DNA of 64,000 nucleotides from Planctomycetota bacterium (GTDB taxonomy: Bacteria > Planctomycetota > PUPC01 > DSUN01), in contig DAOOIT010000024.1 in the NCBI GenBank assembly GCA_035384565.1, positions 17,086 through 81,085 on the forward strand, given 5' to 3'. The notes beneath the pieces were generated by a model. It did no database searches and was not told where the DNA came from. It was given only the letters and a program-made list of their open reading frames with translations. Below, piece after piece: positions 49,061 to 58,372 of this stretch (positions are counted from its first letter, which is position 1; each line of letters starts with the position of its first letter). Both the position numbers and the translations under genes were made by a program.

Positions 49061-52000
49061 CTATCGCGCCTCGCCCCCGATGAGGCCGCGGAGCACGGCG
49101 TTCAGTTCCTCGATGGCGTACGGCTTGCGCACCACGGCCTGGAAGCCGTGTTCGCGGTAGCGGGCGAGCACGGCCTCGTCAGAGTAGCCGCTGCACACAA
49201 CGGCCTTGACGCCGGGGTCCAACGCGCGCAGGCGCTCCAGGCACTCCTCGCCCCCCATGCCGTCGGGCACCGTGAGGTCGAGAATCACAACGTCGAACGG
49301 GCGGCCGGCGTCCCGGGCTTGGGCATAGAGTTCCACGGCCTGGGCCCCGTCGCGTGCGCACTCCACCTCGTAGCCGTGGTCGCGCAGGAGGCGCCGGGCG
49401 CCCCGCCGGATGATCTCGTCGTCGTCCATCAGCAGGACCCTCCCTGGGGCCGCGTGTTCGGCGGTCGGCGGTGCGGGGAGCGCGTCGGCGGCGGGAAGGT
49501 AGACGAGGAAGAGGGTGCCGGACCCGGGCTCGGACTGGACTTCGATGCAGCCCTTATGCTTCTTCACGATGGCGTAGGAGGCGGCGAGGCCGAGCCCGGT
49601 GCCGCCCTCCTTGGTGGAGAAGAACGGCTCGAACATTCGCGGCAGCAGTTCGCGCGGGATGCCGGGCCCGTGGTCGCGCACGGTGACACGCAGGTAGCGC
49701 CCCTCGGCCAGGGGGAGCAGGTGGGTCTGGTCCACCACGAAGTTCCGCGCCTCGACGTGCACGGTGCCGCCGCCGGGCATGGCCTGGCGCGCATTGAGGA
49801 GGAGGTTCTGGAAGACCTGGCCGATCTGCTGCGCGTCGGCGAGGGCGGGCCACAGGTCGTCGGGGATGTCGAGGTCGCAACGGGTGCCGGAGCCGGGCAG
49901 CACGAGGTCGGCCGTCTCGCGCAGGATCGGGCCGAGGACCACGGGCTGGCGCACGGGGGCGCCGCCAGCCGAGAAGGTGAGGAGGCGCTGGGTGAGGCCC
50001 TGGGCGCGCAGCGCGGCGCGGGTGGCCTCGGCCAGCGCGCGCGTGAGCGCGCCCTGGCGCGGCGAGCGCTGGCGCGCCACGGCCAGGTGAGTGAGCACGC
50101 CGGCGAGCAGGTTGTTGAAGTCGTGCGCGATGCCCCCCGCCAGCAGGCCGATGGAGTCGAGCTTCTGGGCCTTGAGCGCCTCGGCCTCCAGCCGCCGCCG
50201 CTCGGTGATGTCGTGGATGACGGTGACCACGCGGACCACGCGCGAGCCTTCGAGGATGGGGATCTTGCGGGTCTCGGTGGTGACCTCCCGGCCGCCGAGG
50301 GCGCTGGTCTCTTCGGTGACCAGCGTCTCGGCCGTCTCGAACACGAGGGCGTACTCGTCGCGGACCCGCGGCGGGAGGAAGGGGAACACTTCGAAGAGCG
50401 GGGTGCCGGGCCTGGCCTCGATGTGAAGTCCCAGCTCCCGCACCCAACCCTCGAAGCGGCGGTTGATCAGCACCAGCCGCAGGTCGGTATCCACCACGTG
50501 CACGGCGTCGGCCAGAGAGTCGAGGGTCGAGCGGTACTGGAGCTCGGCCACGCGCAGCGCCTCTTCGGCCCTCCGTTGCTCGGTGACATCGCGCCAGATG
50601 GCCAGCACGAAGCCCCGGCCGCCCAGCGCGACGGGCCGCGCGCTCACCTGCACGTCGCGCACGGCGCCGCCCTTCGTGCGCAGGCGGGTGTCGAAGATGT
50701 CGCCGCCTCGCTCGACGATCCGGCCCACGTGGACGGCCACTTCTTCGGGCGACTCGACGGCCTCAATGTCCTGGATCGTGATCTTCGCGAACTCGTCGCG
50801 CGAGTAGCCGACGATCTGGAGGGCCTTGTCGTTGAACTCCACCATTTCGCGCGTGCGCGCGTCGTAGAGCACGACTCCGTCGGAAGCCTGCTCGAAGATG
50901 GCGCGGAATCGCGCCTCGGAGGCGCGGAGCGCGGCCTCGGCCGTCTTCTGCTCGGTGATGTCGCGCATCGTGGCCACGATGCCGGCGGGCTCGCCGGCGT
51001 CGTTGCGCACGAGCGCGTTGTGCATCAGGGAGGGGAATGGCGTGCCATCGCGCCGCGCGTGCCACACCTCTCCCACGGACGAGCCGGTCGCCAGGATCTG
51101 TCGGAGGTCGGCCTCCACGGCCCGCATCTGCTCCGGGGTGTGGAAGATGGAGAGATGCCGGCCCATCGCCTCGTCGGGGCGATAGCCGTGCATGGCGGCG
51201 AAGGCCTCGTTGATGAAGAGGATGCGGCCCTGGAGGTCCGCCACGGCGATGCCTTCGGAGCTCTGGGCCACGGCCGACGAGAGCAGGCGAAGGCGCTCCT
51301 CGCGCGCCTTGCGCTCGGAGATGTCGCGCACCATGGCGAGCACGCACGCGCGGCCGCCGATGGTGGCGCACTTGAGGCTCACCTCCACCCAGAAGGGCAC
51401 GCCCGACTTGTTCCGCACGCGCCACTCGAAGAGCTGCGGCTCGCCTTCGGCGGCGCGGCGGAAGCGCTCGTAGGCCGCTGCCGGCGTGAAGGGCGGATCG
51501 CCCGAGCTGAACGCGCCGGCCCGCCGGCCGCGGAGCTCCTCCAGCGTGTAGCCGTAGAGCTCGCACAGGGTGAGGTTGGCGTCCAGAATCTCGCCCGTGC
51601 CGGCGTCGTGCACGAACACCCCGTCCTGCACGGCGTTGAAGATCTCGCGGTAGCTGGCCTCGGAGGCCCGGAGTGCGTCCCCGGCGGTTTCCTGGCTGCG
51701 CATCAGGTCGCGGGAGACGCCCAGGACCATGGTGACCTGCCCCTCCGCATCCCGAAGGGGGATCAGCCGTGTGCTGATCCAGGTGGAGCCGGCGGGGTAG
51801 ATGATGCGATCGTTGCGCGAATAGGGCTCGCCGGTGCAGAAGGCGTGCTGAAGGCTGCGCTGCTGGGCTCGCGCGATGGCGGGCGGGAAGAGCTCGGCCC
51901 GCGGCCTGCCGATGAGGGCCTCCGGGGCGCAGCCGAAGAGGGACGCGGCCGCGGGGTTCACGTAGCGCACGCGGTCCTCGCGGTCGATCACGAAGATGAT

Positions 52001-52117
52001 GTCGTCGGAAGCCTCGACGAGCGTCTGATACAGCGCGGCAAGCATGCCCGTGCTGCCCCGGTCCCCGCTGCCGGGGGCCGGCGGCGATGCGCTCTGCCCC
52101 GCCGGGCCTCGTGACAC
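49061..52117 (-). CDS. Soluble hybrid histidine kinase with five PAS domains and receiver
   Basis: 1018 residues from GTG 52117, which has AGGAGG 7 bases upstream; the open frame to 52372 overlaps hisG and the promoter. PAS domains start near residues 30, 159, 282, 405 and 529 (for example SYREIFNAVQDGVFV and ARFRAIFEQASDGVVLY). The His box is GGIAHDFNNLLAGV near 666. The ATPase boxes NLLLNARQAMPG near 770, DHGPGIP near 805 and GGTGLGLA near 838 follow. The receiver has MDDDE near 897, VILDLTVPDG near 947 and RKPYA near 997. No membrane segment, so it senses a cytosolic cue. No output regulator is adjacent. Confidence 0.93.
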   Translation of the reverse strand: MSRGPAGQSASPPAPGSGDRGSTGMLAALYQTLVEASDDIIFVIDREDRVRYVNPAAASLFGCAPEALIGRPRAELFPPAIARAQQRSLQHAFCTGEPYSRNDRIIYPAGSTWISTRLIPLRDAEGQVTMVLGVSRDLMRSQETAGDALRASEASYREIFNAVQDGVFVHDAGTGEILDANLTLCELYGYTLEELRGRRAGAFSSGDPPFTPAAAYERFRRAAEGEPQLFEWRVRNKSGVPFWVEVSLKCATIGGRACVLAMVRDISERKAREERLRLLSSAVAQSSEGIAVADLQGRILFINEAFAAMHGYRPDEAMGRHLSIFHTPEQMRAVEADLRQILATGSSVGEVWHARRDGTPFPSLMHNALVRNDAGEPAGIVATMRDITEQKTAEAALRASEARFRAIFEQASDGVVLYDARTREMVEFNDKALQIVGYSRDEFAKITIQDIEAVESPEEVAVHVGRIVERGGDIFDTRLRTKGGAVRDVQVSARPVALGGRGFVLAIWRDVTEQRRAEEALRVAELQYRSTLDSLADAVHVVDTDLRLVLINRRFEGWVRELGLHIEARPGTPLFEVFPFLPPRVRDEYALVFETAETLVTEETSALGGREVTTETRKIPILEGSRVVRVVTVIHDITERRRLEAEALKAQKLDSIGLLAGGIAHDFNNLLAGVLTHLAVARQRSPRQGALTRALAEATRAALRAQGLTQRLLTFSAGGAPVRQPVVLGPILRETADLVLPGSGTRCDLDIPDDLWPALADAQQIGQVFQNLLLNARQAMPGGGTVHVEARNFVVDQTHLLPLAEGRYLRVTVRDHGPGIPRELLPRMFEPFFSTKEGGTGLGLAASYAIVKKHKGCIEVQSEPGSGTLFLVYLPAADALPAPPTAEHAAPGRVLLMDDDEIIRRGARRLLRDHGYEVECARDGAQAVELYAQARDAGRPFDVVILDLTVPDGMGGEECLERLRALDPGVKAVVCSGYSDEAVLARYREHGFQAVVRKPYAIEELNAVLRGLIGGEAR

Positions 52118-52159
52118 GCGCCTGCCTCCTGAGGGATGGACCCGTGGCCTCGTTTCCTG

Positions 52160-52189
52160 ATTATAGCCTGTGTGGCCCCTCAGCGTCAA
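52160..52189 (-). promoter_or_regulatory. Promoter of the PAS hybrid kinase gene
   Basis: Minus strand TTGACG (52189-52184), 18-base spacer, perfect TATAAT (52165-52160), 43 bases before the GTG at 52117. Confidence 0.72.
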
Positions 52190-52207
52190 TCGGTGCACAA
52201 AAAACTC

Positions 52208-52236
52208 TTGCCGCTCCCCGCCGAAGTTGGTATCAT
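52208..52236 (+). promoter_or_regulatory. Promoter of hisG
   Basis: TTGCCG (52208-52213), 17-base spacer, TATCAT (52231-52236), 58 bases before ATG 52295. It is divergent from the kinase promoter with 18 bases between the two -35 boxes, so one regulator could control both. Confidence 0.6.
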
Positions 52237-52294
52237 GCGGTTTCCTTTGGCTGCCATCCACGTCCCCCGATTCCCAAGGAGACAGGCGGAAGCG

Positions 52295-53161
52295 ATGAAG
52301 CTGGTACTCGGATTGCCCAAGGGAAGCCTCCAGGACGCCACTTTCGAGCTCATGGGGAAGGCGGGCTTCCACGTGGCGTGCGGCAGCAGGTCCTACTTTC
52401 CGTCGGTGGACGACCCGGAACTCAACCTGGTGCTGTTCCGCGCCCAGGAGATGGCGCGCTACGTACAGGATGGCGTGCTGGACGCGGGCCTGACGGGCCG
52501 CGACTGGGTGGTGGAGAACGACGCCCGCGTGGTGGAGGTGGGCGAGCTGCGCTACGCCAAGCAGCGCCTGAGCCCCGTGCGCTGGGTGCTCGCCGTGCCC
52601 GAGGACTCGCCGGTCCAGAGGGCCGAGGACCTCCAGGGCAAGCTCATCGCCACCGAGCTGGTGGGCACCACGCGCAAGTATCTGGCCGCCAAGGGGATCG
52701 AGGCGAAGGTCGAGTTCTCATGGGGCGCCACCGAGGCTAAGGCGAACCTGGTGGACGCGATCGTGGAACTCACCGAGACCGGCTCGAGCCTTCGCGCCCA
52801 CAAGCTGCGCATCGTGGACACGGTGATGGAGTCAGTCACCGTGCTCATCGCCAACCCGAAGGCGTGGGATGACCCCTGGAAGCGCTCGAAGATCGAGAGC
52901 ATCCACCTCCTCGTGCAGGGCGCCATCGTGGCCCGTGAGAAGGTGTGCCTGAAGCTCAACGCGCCGCAGGAGAGCCTCGACGCCGTGTGCGCCATCCTGC
53001 CCGCGCTGCGCAAGCCCACCATTTCGCAGCTCTCGGAGGAGGGCTGGTACGCGCTGGAGACCATCGTGGATGAGAACGTGGTGCGCCACCTGATCCCCGA
53101 GCTCAAACGCGCGGGGGCCGAAGGCATCATCGAGCTGCCGCTGAACAAGATCATCCCGTGA
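52295..53161 (+). CDS. hisG: ATP phosphoribosyltransferase HisG, long form
   Basis: 288 residues from ATG 52295. KLVLGLPKGSLQDATFELM at the N-terminus, GVLDAGLTGRDWVVEN near residue 59 and ELVGTTRKYLAAKGI near 125 are HisG signatures; VDAIVELTETGSSLRAHKLRIVDT near 150 is the phosphoribosyl-pyrophosphate loop. The extra 75 residues at the end (LPALRKPTISQLSEEGWYALETIV) form the ACT-like regulatory domain of the long form, which is inhibited by histidine and needs no HisZ. It catalyses the first step of histidine synthesis. No other his gene is present, and a TPR gene follows at 19 bases. Confidence 0.95.
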   Translation: MKLVLGLPKGSLQDATFELMGKAGFHVACGSRSYFPSVDDPELNLVLFRAQEMARYVQDGVLDAGLTGRDWVVENDARVVEVGELRYAKQRLSPVRWVLAVPEDSPVQRAEDLQGKLIATELVGTTRKYLAAKGIEAKVEFSWGATEAKANLVDAIVELTETGSSLRAHKLRIVDTVMESVTVLIANPKAWDDPWKRSKIESIHLLVQGAIVAREKVCLKLNAPQESLDAVCAILPALRKPTISQLSEEGWYALETIVDENVVRHLIPELKRAGAEGIIELPLNKIIP

Positions 53162-53180
53162 ACCCTCCGGAGGCCGTCGC

Positions 53181-55763
53181 GTGCTCCGCATCGCCGCCCC
53201 CCTCGTGCTGACGCTCCTGTGCCTGCGGGCCCAGGCCGCCGAAGCCCCTCCCGCGAAGGCCGAGGCCCCGCCGGTCGCGGCCGAGACCCTCGTGCTCTTC
53301 GCCGAAGGAGTGCAGCTCAAGCTCCAGGAGAAGTACGCCGAGGCGATCGAGAAGTTCGCCCAGGTGGTGGCGCGCGACAAGGAGTCGGCCGAGGCGTACT
53401 TCGAGATGGGCTTCTGCCACTACCGCCTCGGCAAGAGCCAGGAGGCCGCCGCCGCACTCAAGCGCGCCCTCGAGCTCGACCCTGAGAATGGCCCGGCGCA
53501 CGAGACCCTCGCCTTCGTCTACAACGCCATGGGTGCGCGCGACAAGGCCCTCGACGAGCTCGAGGCCGCCGCCCGCGCCGCCAAGCGCCCCAGAAACCAC
53601 GAGGGCCTCGTCCAGCGCATCGCCTGGATCTACGAGCGCCAGGGCGACTACAAGAACGCGATCAAGTGGTACCAGTACCTGCTCGATTGCGGCTACCGCG
53701 ACCGCAAGAGCTACCTCGCCCTCGGCATCCTGCAACTCAAGTCGAAGCTCTACGAGGACGCGCTGGCCAGCTTCCGCGAGGTCATCCGCCGCACCTCGTC
53801 GGAGGAGCCCGCGGTGGACGACGTGGCCGCCGCCTACGGCCAGCTCACCGAGGCCGAGCGCGCCGAGGCCCTGCGCCGCCATGAGGCGACAGCGGCAAAC
53901 TCCGACGATCCGGCCACCCTCGAAGCCCTGGCCCTCGCCTACCAGGCCGCCGGGCGCACGGACGAGATGCTCCGCACCCTCGAGCGCGCCGCCAGCGTCG
54001 CGTCGGCCCGCACCGAGACCCAGAAGGAGTTTCTCGCCGAGCATTTCGAGGAGGCCGGCGACCTGCCTCGCGCCATCGAGTGGCGCCTCAAGATCCTCGC
54101 CAGCCGCAAGAACCCGCCGGCCGAGGGCTTCCTCCGCCTCGCCGCCCTCTACGCCAAGCACGAGGAGATGGAGAAGGCCGCCGACGCCTTCCGCAAGGCC
54201 CTCGCCGCCGAGCCTCGGCGCCGTGACCTGCTGACCCGCGTGGCCGACTGCTATGCGGAACTCTACCAGTGGGACAGGGCGGCGGCCGTCCTCGAAGAGT
54301 TCCTCAAGGACCGCGAACTCGGCCCCGCCGATGCCGAGGCCGTGTTCGACCTCGCGCAAGTCTACGAGCAGGCCGGCAAGGCGGACCTGGCCAAGGAGCG
54401 CAAGGCCCAGGCCTTCGGGCTCCTGGCCGCGGCCGTCGGCAAGAGCCAGAACAAGGCCACCGAGGCCCAGCTCCACCTGAGCCTCGCCGAGCTCTACTAC
54501 AACGACAAGCAGCCCGACAAGGCCCTCGGCTACCTGCTCATCGCCCAGCAACTCGACGATGCCGACCCCAGGAAACTCCTTCTCCTCGCCGGCGGCTACA
54601 AGCGGGTCCAGAACTGGACCGAGGCCGCCGCCACCCTCGAGAAGTACCTGGAGAAGGACAGCAAATCGTTCGCCGCAGCCGCGGCCCTCTACGAAATGTC
54701 CACCTGCCTGGCGTGCGCCGGCAAGGCCGAGGCGGCCGAGGCGGCCCGCGAGCGCGCCGCCAAGCTGCTTCTCGACCTCGCCGAGGCCAGCCGCAACGAT
54801 GCAGCCCGGGCCGCCGTGCAGTTGCAGCTCGGCGAGATGGACCTCCAGCGCAACCAGCCGAAGACCGCCACCGAGCACCTCCTCGAAGCCTTGCGCCTGG
54901 ACCCCAAGCAGTCGCTCGCCCATCTCCACCTGGCCCAGTGCTACCAGATGCTGGGCGACTGGAGCCGCGCGGCCGCGCACACCAAGAGCTATCTGGACGC
55001 CACCGGGGGCGGCGAGGCCCGCGCCCGAATCCTCTATCGCCTGGGCGTGGCCCAGACCCGCAGCGGGCAGCCCGACCTCGGCAAGCAGAACAAGCTCCAG
55101 GCCATCCAGCTTCTCACCGAGGCGCTCGCCACGCTCGAGAGGGAGCAGCGCGGCACCCCGACCCACAAGGCCGAGATCTACCGCGACCTCGCCGGACTCT
55201 ACGCCGGCGAGAAGGACCTGGCCAAGGCCCTCGACGCCATCCAGCGCGCCATCCAGCTCGCCCCGGCGGCCAAGCGCGCCGACTACCAGCTCGTGCTCGC
55301 CTCGCTGCTCGACGACCTCAAGCGCCACGACGAGAGCGAGAAGGTGCTCCTCGAAGCCTACAAGGCCGAGCCGACCAACCCCTCGGTGCTCAACCACCTG
55401 GGCTACTTCTACGCCGAGCGCGCCAAGAGCCTCGACCAGGCCGTGGACCTGGTGAAGAAGGCCCTGCACTACGAGCCGCTCAACGGCGCCTATCTCGACA
55501 GCCTCGGCTGGGCCTACTACCAGCAGGGCAAGCACCAGGAGGCGCTCGAGCTTCTCCTGCGCGCGGTCCGCCATGAGGAGGACGCCGTCATCCGCGACCA
55601 CCTCGGCGACGCCTATCACAAGCTGGGCAAGCTCGCCGAGGCCCGCGAGGCCTGGGCCCAGGCCCTCCTCCTCGACCCCGAGATCGAAGGCGTCGCCCAG
55701 AAGCTCAAGGACACCGAGCCCCCCGCGCCTCCCAAGGCGCCCGAGAAGGGCGAGAAGCCATGA
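53181..55763 (+). CDS. Exported TPR protein of 860 residues
   Basis: GTG start 19 bases after hisG, with GGAGG upstream. A signal peptide covers residues 1-20 (APLVLTLLCLRAQA). The mature protein is almost wholly TPR repeats, with clear units such as AEAYFEMGFCHYRLGKSQEAAAALKRALELDP near residue 70 and SLAHLHLAQCYQMLGDW near 575. The last repeats (LNHLGYFYAERAKSLDQAVDLV near 735) resemble those of large periplasmic TPR scaffolds. A short Pro/Lys-rich tail ends the protein. Role unknown; an envelope assembly or protein-protein scaffold is likely. It appears to be in one transcript with hisG. Confidence 0.82.
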   Translation: MLRIAAPLVLTLLCLRAQAAEAPPAKAEAPPVAAETLVLFAEGVQLKLQEKYAEAIEKFAQVVARDKESAEAYFEMGFCHYRLGKSQEAAAALKRALELDPENGPAHETLAFVYNAMGARDKALDELEAAARAAKRPRNHEGLVQRIAWIYERQGDYKNAIKWYQYLLDCGYRDRKSYLALGILQLKSKLYEDALASFREVIRRTSSEEPAVDDVAAAYGQLTEAERAEALRRHEATAANSDDPATLEALALAYQAAGRTDEMLRTLERAASVASARTETQKEFLAEHFEEAGDLPRAIEWRLKILASRKNPPAEGFLRLAALYAKHEEMEKAADAFRKALAAEPRRRDLLTRVADCYAELYQWDRAAAVLEEFLKDRELGPADAEAVFDLAQVYEQAGKADLAKERKAQAFGLLAAAVGKSQNKATEAQLHLSLAELYYNDKQPDKALGYLLIAQQLDDADPRKLLLLAGGYKRVQNWTEAAATLEKYLEKDSKSFAAAAALYEMSTCLACAGKAEAAEAARERAAKLLLDLAEASRNDAARAAVQLQLGEMDLQRNQPKTATEHLLEALRLDPKQSLAHLHLAQCYQMLGDWSRAAAHTKSYLDATGGGEARARILYRLGVAQTRSGQPDLGKQNKLQAIQLLTEALATLEREQRGTPTHKAEIYRDLAGLYAGEKDLAKALDAIQRAIQLAPAAKRADYQLVLASLLDDLKRHDESEKVLLEAYKAEPTNPSVLNHLGYFYAERAKSLDQAVDLVKKALHYEPLNGAYLDSLGWAYYQQGKHQEALELLLRAVRHEEDAVIRDHLGDAYHKLGKLAEAREAWAQALLLDPEIEGVAQKLKDTEPPAPPKAPEKGEKP

Positions 55764-55911
55764 GCCATCCTCTGCCGCCCGGCGGCCCCTGGCGCCGCTC
55801 CGCCCGCAGAAAGCCCCCTCCCCGGGACTGGGCTCACGCGAAGCTCCGGCGCCGGTAGCGCCCGGTCCTTCGCCCGGTCTCCCCGCACGACCCGTCTCAG
55901 GAGGTCCCGAA

Positions 55912-56649
55912 ATGTCCGGTCACTCGCATTGGGCTACGATCAAACACAAGAAGGCCGCCACCGACGCCAAGAAGGGCAAGCTCTTCTCGAAGCTGGCCAA
56001 GGACATTATCATGGCCGCCCAGCAGGGCGGCGGCGACCCCGACGCCAATTTCTCGCTCCGGGCCGCCATTGACGCCGCCAAGGCCGCCAACGTGCCCAAA
56101 GACAACATCGAACGCGCCATCAAGCGCGGCACGGGCGAGCTGCCCGGCATCACCTACGAGCGCCTGACCTACGAAGGCTATGGCCCCCACGGCGTCGCCC
56201 TGCTTGTGGACGTGGTGACCGACAGCCGCAACCGCACGGCCTCCGAGCTCCGCAAGATCTTCTCGACCCGCGGCGGCAAGATGGAGGGCTCGGTCGCCTG
56301 GATGTTCGAGGCCAAGGGCCTCATCACCCTGCCCGCCGACGCCATCGCGGAGGACGAGCTGATGGAGTTGGTCCTCAATGCCGGCGCCGACGACCTGGTG
56401 CGCAGCGGCGACACGTACGAGATCACCACGTCGCCGCAAGAGTTCAACCGGGTCAAGCAGGCCCTGGCCGACCGCGGCCTCACCCCCGAGGTCGCCGAGC
56501 TCACGCGGCTGCCCCAGCAGCTCATCAAGCTGGAAGGCGAGGCCGCGCAGAAGGTCATGAACCTCCTCGAGGAGCTCGAGGACCACGACGACGTGCAGAA
56601 CGTCTACACCAACTTCGATGCCCAGACCGAGGCCACGGCGGCCAAGTAG
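55912..56649 (+). CDS. yebC: YebC/PmpR family protein
   Basis: 245 residues from ATG 55912, with AGGAGG 7 bases upstream. The N-terminus MSGHSHWATIKHKKAATDAKKGKLFSKLAKDI is the family hallmark. It is followed by GGDPDANFSLRAAIDAAKAANVPKDNIERAI near residue 40, YEGYGPHGVALLVDVVTDSRNRT near 92, and the C-terminal acidic ELEDHDDVQNVYTNF. These proteins were named transcription regulators; recent work on the family points to a role in relieving ribosome stalling at polyproline, alongside EF-P. A 148-base gap separates it from the TPR gene, with no clear promoter. Confidence 0.96.
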   Translation: MSGHSHWATIKHKKAATDAKKGKLFSKLAKDIIMAAQQGGGDPDANFSLRAAIDAAKAANVPKDNIERAIKRGTGELPGITYERLTYEGYGPHGVALLVDVVTDSRNRTASELRKIFSTRGGKMEGSVAWMFEAKGLITLPADAIAEDELMELVLNAGADDLVRSGDTYEITTSPQEFNRVKQALADRGLTPEVAELTRLPQQLIKLEGEAAQKVMNLLEELEDHDDVQNVYTNFDAQTEATAAK

Positions 56650-56719
56650 CCGCCCGCTGCCGCAACGAGGGTTCGGCGTTCGGGCCTCCCTCCGAGGCCC
56701 GACGCCTGAGCGCCCCGCC

Positions 56720-57646
56720 ATGAGCACTGCCCCGCGCGAATCCCAGCGCTGCTCGCTCTGCCCGCGCGCCTGCGGCGCGCGGCGGGCCGACGGGCCGCTC
56801 GGCTACTGCCGCACCGGGGCCGGCTTCCATGTCGGCTCGATCTGCCTCCACCGCGGCGAGGAGCCCGTCCTCGGCGGCGAGCGCGGCCTGTGCAACGTCT
56901 TCTTCACCCGCTGCAACCTCCAGTGCGTCTACTGCCAGAATCACCAGATCAGCCGCAACCGCGGCCCGATCGTCGAGCACGAGCTCACCCTGGAGCAGGC
57001 CGTGGCCTGCATCGGGCGCGCGCTCGACACCGGCGCGCGGCACGTGGGCTTCGTGTCGCCCTCCCACTGCGTTCCGCAGATGCGCGCCCTCATCGCTGCC
57101 CTCCGCGGGCGCTCGCCGCGGCCCGTCTTCGTGATGAACACCAACGCCTACGACCGGGCCGACACGCTGGCCGCGCTCGAAGCCGAGGTGGACGTGTATC
57201 TGCCCGACCTGAAGTACCTGGATGCGGAGCTGGCGGGGCAGCTCTCCGATGCGCCCGACTACCCGGCCGTGGCGGCGGAGGCCCTGAGGGAGATGTACCG
57301 CCAGAAGGGATCGCGTCTGGTTCTGGACGCCGACGGCCAGGCGGTCGGCGGCCTCATCATCCGCCACCTGGTGCTGCCCGGGCACGTGGAGAACAGCCTC
57401 GCCTGCCTCCGCTGGATCGCCGATCACCTCTCCACCGACGTGTACCTGTCGCTCATGGCCCAGTACCGCCCCACGCCCGCGGTGGCCGGCCACCCGCATC
57501 TGGGCCGCTGCCTGCGGCCCGACGAGTACGAGGCGGTGTTGAGGGAGCTCGAGACGCTCGGCTTCTGGCGCGGCTGGACCCAGGCCCTCGAGAGCCGCGA
57601 GAGCTATCACCCCGACTTCGCCCAGTCGCACCCCTTCGAGTGGTGA
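56720..57646 (+). CDS. Radical SAM protein, PflA-activase-like
   Basis: 308 residues from ATG 56720. A Cys cluster CSLCPRACGARR at residues 10-21 and a further CRTG near 35 precede the radical SAM motif FTRCNLQCVYCQNHQISR near 62 (CxxxCxxC), which holds the 4Fe-4S cluster that cleaves S-adenosylmethionine. DVYLPDLKYLD near 157 and HLVLPGHVENS near 215 match the PflA-like AmmeMemoRadiSam subfamily. The partner activated by it is not encoded nearby. The last 40 bases overlap the end of the opposite-strand glycosyltransferase gene. Confidence 0.9.
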   Translation: MSTAPRESQRCSLCPRACGARRADGPLGYCRTGAGFHVGSICLHRGEEPVLGGERGLCNVFFTRCNLQCVYCQNHQISRNRGPIVEHELTLEQAVACIGRALDTGARHVGFVSPSHCVPQMRALIAALRGRSPRPVFVMNTNAYDRADTLAALEAEVDVYLPDLKYLDAELAGQLSDAPDYPAVAAEALREMYRQKGSRLVLDADGQAVGGLIIRHLVLPGHVENSLACLRWIADHLSTDVYLSLMAQYRPTPAVAGHPHLGRCLRPDEYEAVLRELETLGFWRGWTQALESRESYHPDFAQSHPFEW

Positions 57647-58362
57647 AGGCGCCCGCGGAGCTTGCGCCAGCGCAGCCGCAGCACGGTGGTGAAGAGGCCG
57701 GCGATCTCGCGCCACGACATCTTGGTCTGCCCCAGCCGGCGATTCTCGAAGACGATGGGCACCTCGACGATGCGCGCGCCGGCGAGCTGCATGCGCCAGG
57801 TGATCTCCTCCTGGAACGCATAACCCTTGGCCACGATGTGATCGAGGTCCACTCGCCGCAGCGTGGCGACGCGGTAGCACTTGTAGGCGCCGCTGCAATC
57901 GCGCGGCCGGAGGCCGAGGAGAAGGCGCACGTAGGCGTTGGCGCCCCAGCTCATGAGCCGCCGCAGCCGGCCCCAGTTGCGCACACCGCCGCCCGGCACG
58001 TAGCGCGAGCCGAGGATGAGGTCGGCGTCGTCGCGGCGGGCCAGGATGTCGGGCAGGTAGCGCGGGTGGTGCGAGAAGTCGGCGTCCATGGTCACCACGA
58101 AGTCGTAGCCGTGTTCGATGGCGTGGCGCATGGCCGCCACGTGGGCGGTGCCGAGGCCGAGCTTGCCCGCGCGGTGAAGCACGCGGATGTTGCCGTGCGT
58201 TGCGGCCAGCTCGTCGGCGAGCTGGCCGGTGCCGTCGGGCGAATTGTCGTCTACCACCAGAATGTCGAGGTCGGGCAGGCCGAGCGCGAGAAGGGCCTGG
58301 ACGAGGGCGGGGAGGTTCTCGCGCTCGTTGTAGGTGGCCAGCACGATGAGGGTGCGGGGCAT
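57607..58362 (-). CDS. Polyprenol-phosphate mannosyltransferase-like GT2
   Basis: 251 residues from ATG 58362 (MPRTLIVLATYNERENLP). The DPM1-type motifs are DILVVDDNSPDGTG near residue 35, VTMDADFSHHPRYLP near 90 (DAD metal site), LILGSRYVPGG near 115, RDCSGAYKCYR near 153 and GYAFQEEITWRM near 180. There is no C-terminal membrane anchor, as in the soluble DPM1 form. It transfers a sugar, typically mannose, from GDP-mannose to polyprenyl phosphate. It lies 10 bases downstream of the isomerase gene and is the third gene of that run; the GT39 enzyme at 23462 could use such a donor. Confidence 0.9.
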   Translation of the reverse strand: MPRTLIVLATYNERENLPALVQALLALGLPDLDILVVDDNSPDGTGQLADELAATHGNIRVLHRAGKLGLGTAHVAAMRHAIEHGYDFVVTMDADFSHHPRYLPDILARRDDADLILGSRYVPGGGVRNWGRLRRLMSWGANAYVRLLLGLRPRDCSGAYKCYRVATLRRVDLDHIVAKGYAFQEEITWRMQLAGARIVEVPIVFENRRLGQTKMSWREIAGLFTTVLRLRWRKLRGRLHHSKGCDWAKSG

Positions 58363-58372
58363 GGGCGCGCTC

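Noticed and set aside
49148..52114. A 988-codon plus-strand frame
   Set aside because: It is antisense to the PAS hybrid kinase with its complete motifs.
53151..55619. An 822-codon minus-strand frame
   Set aside because: It is antisense to the TPR protein downstream of hisG; low-complexity text only.
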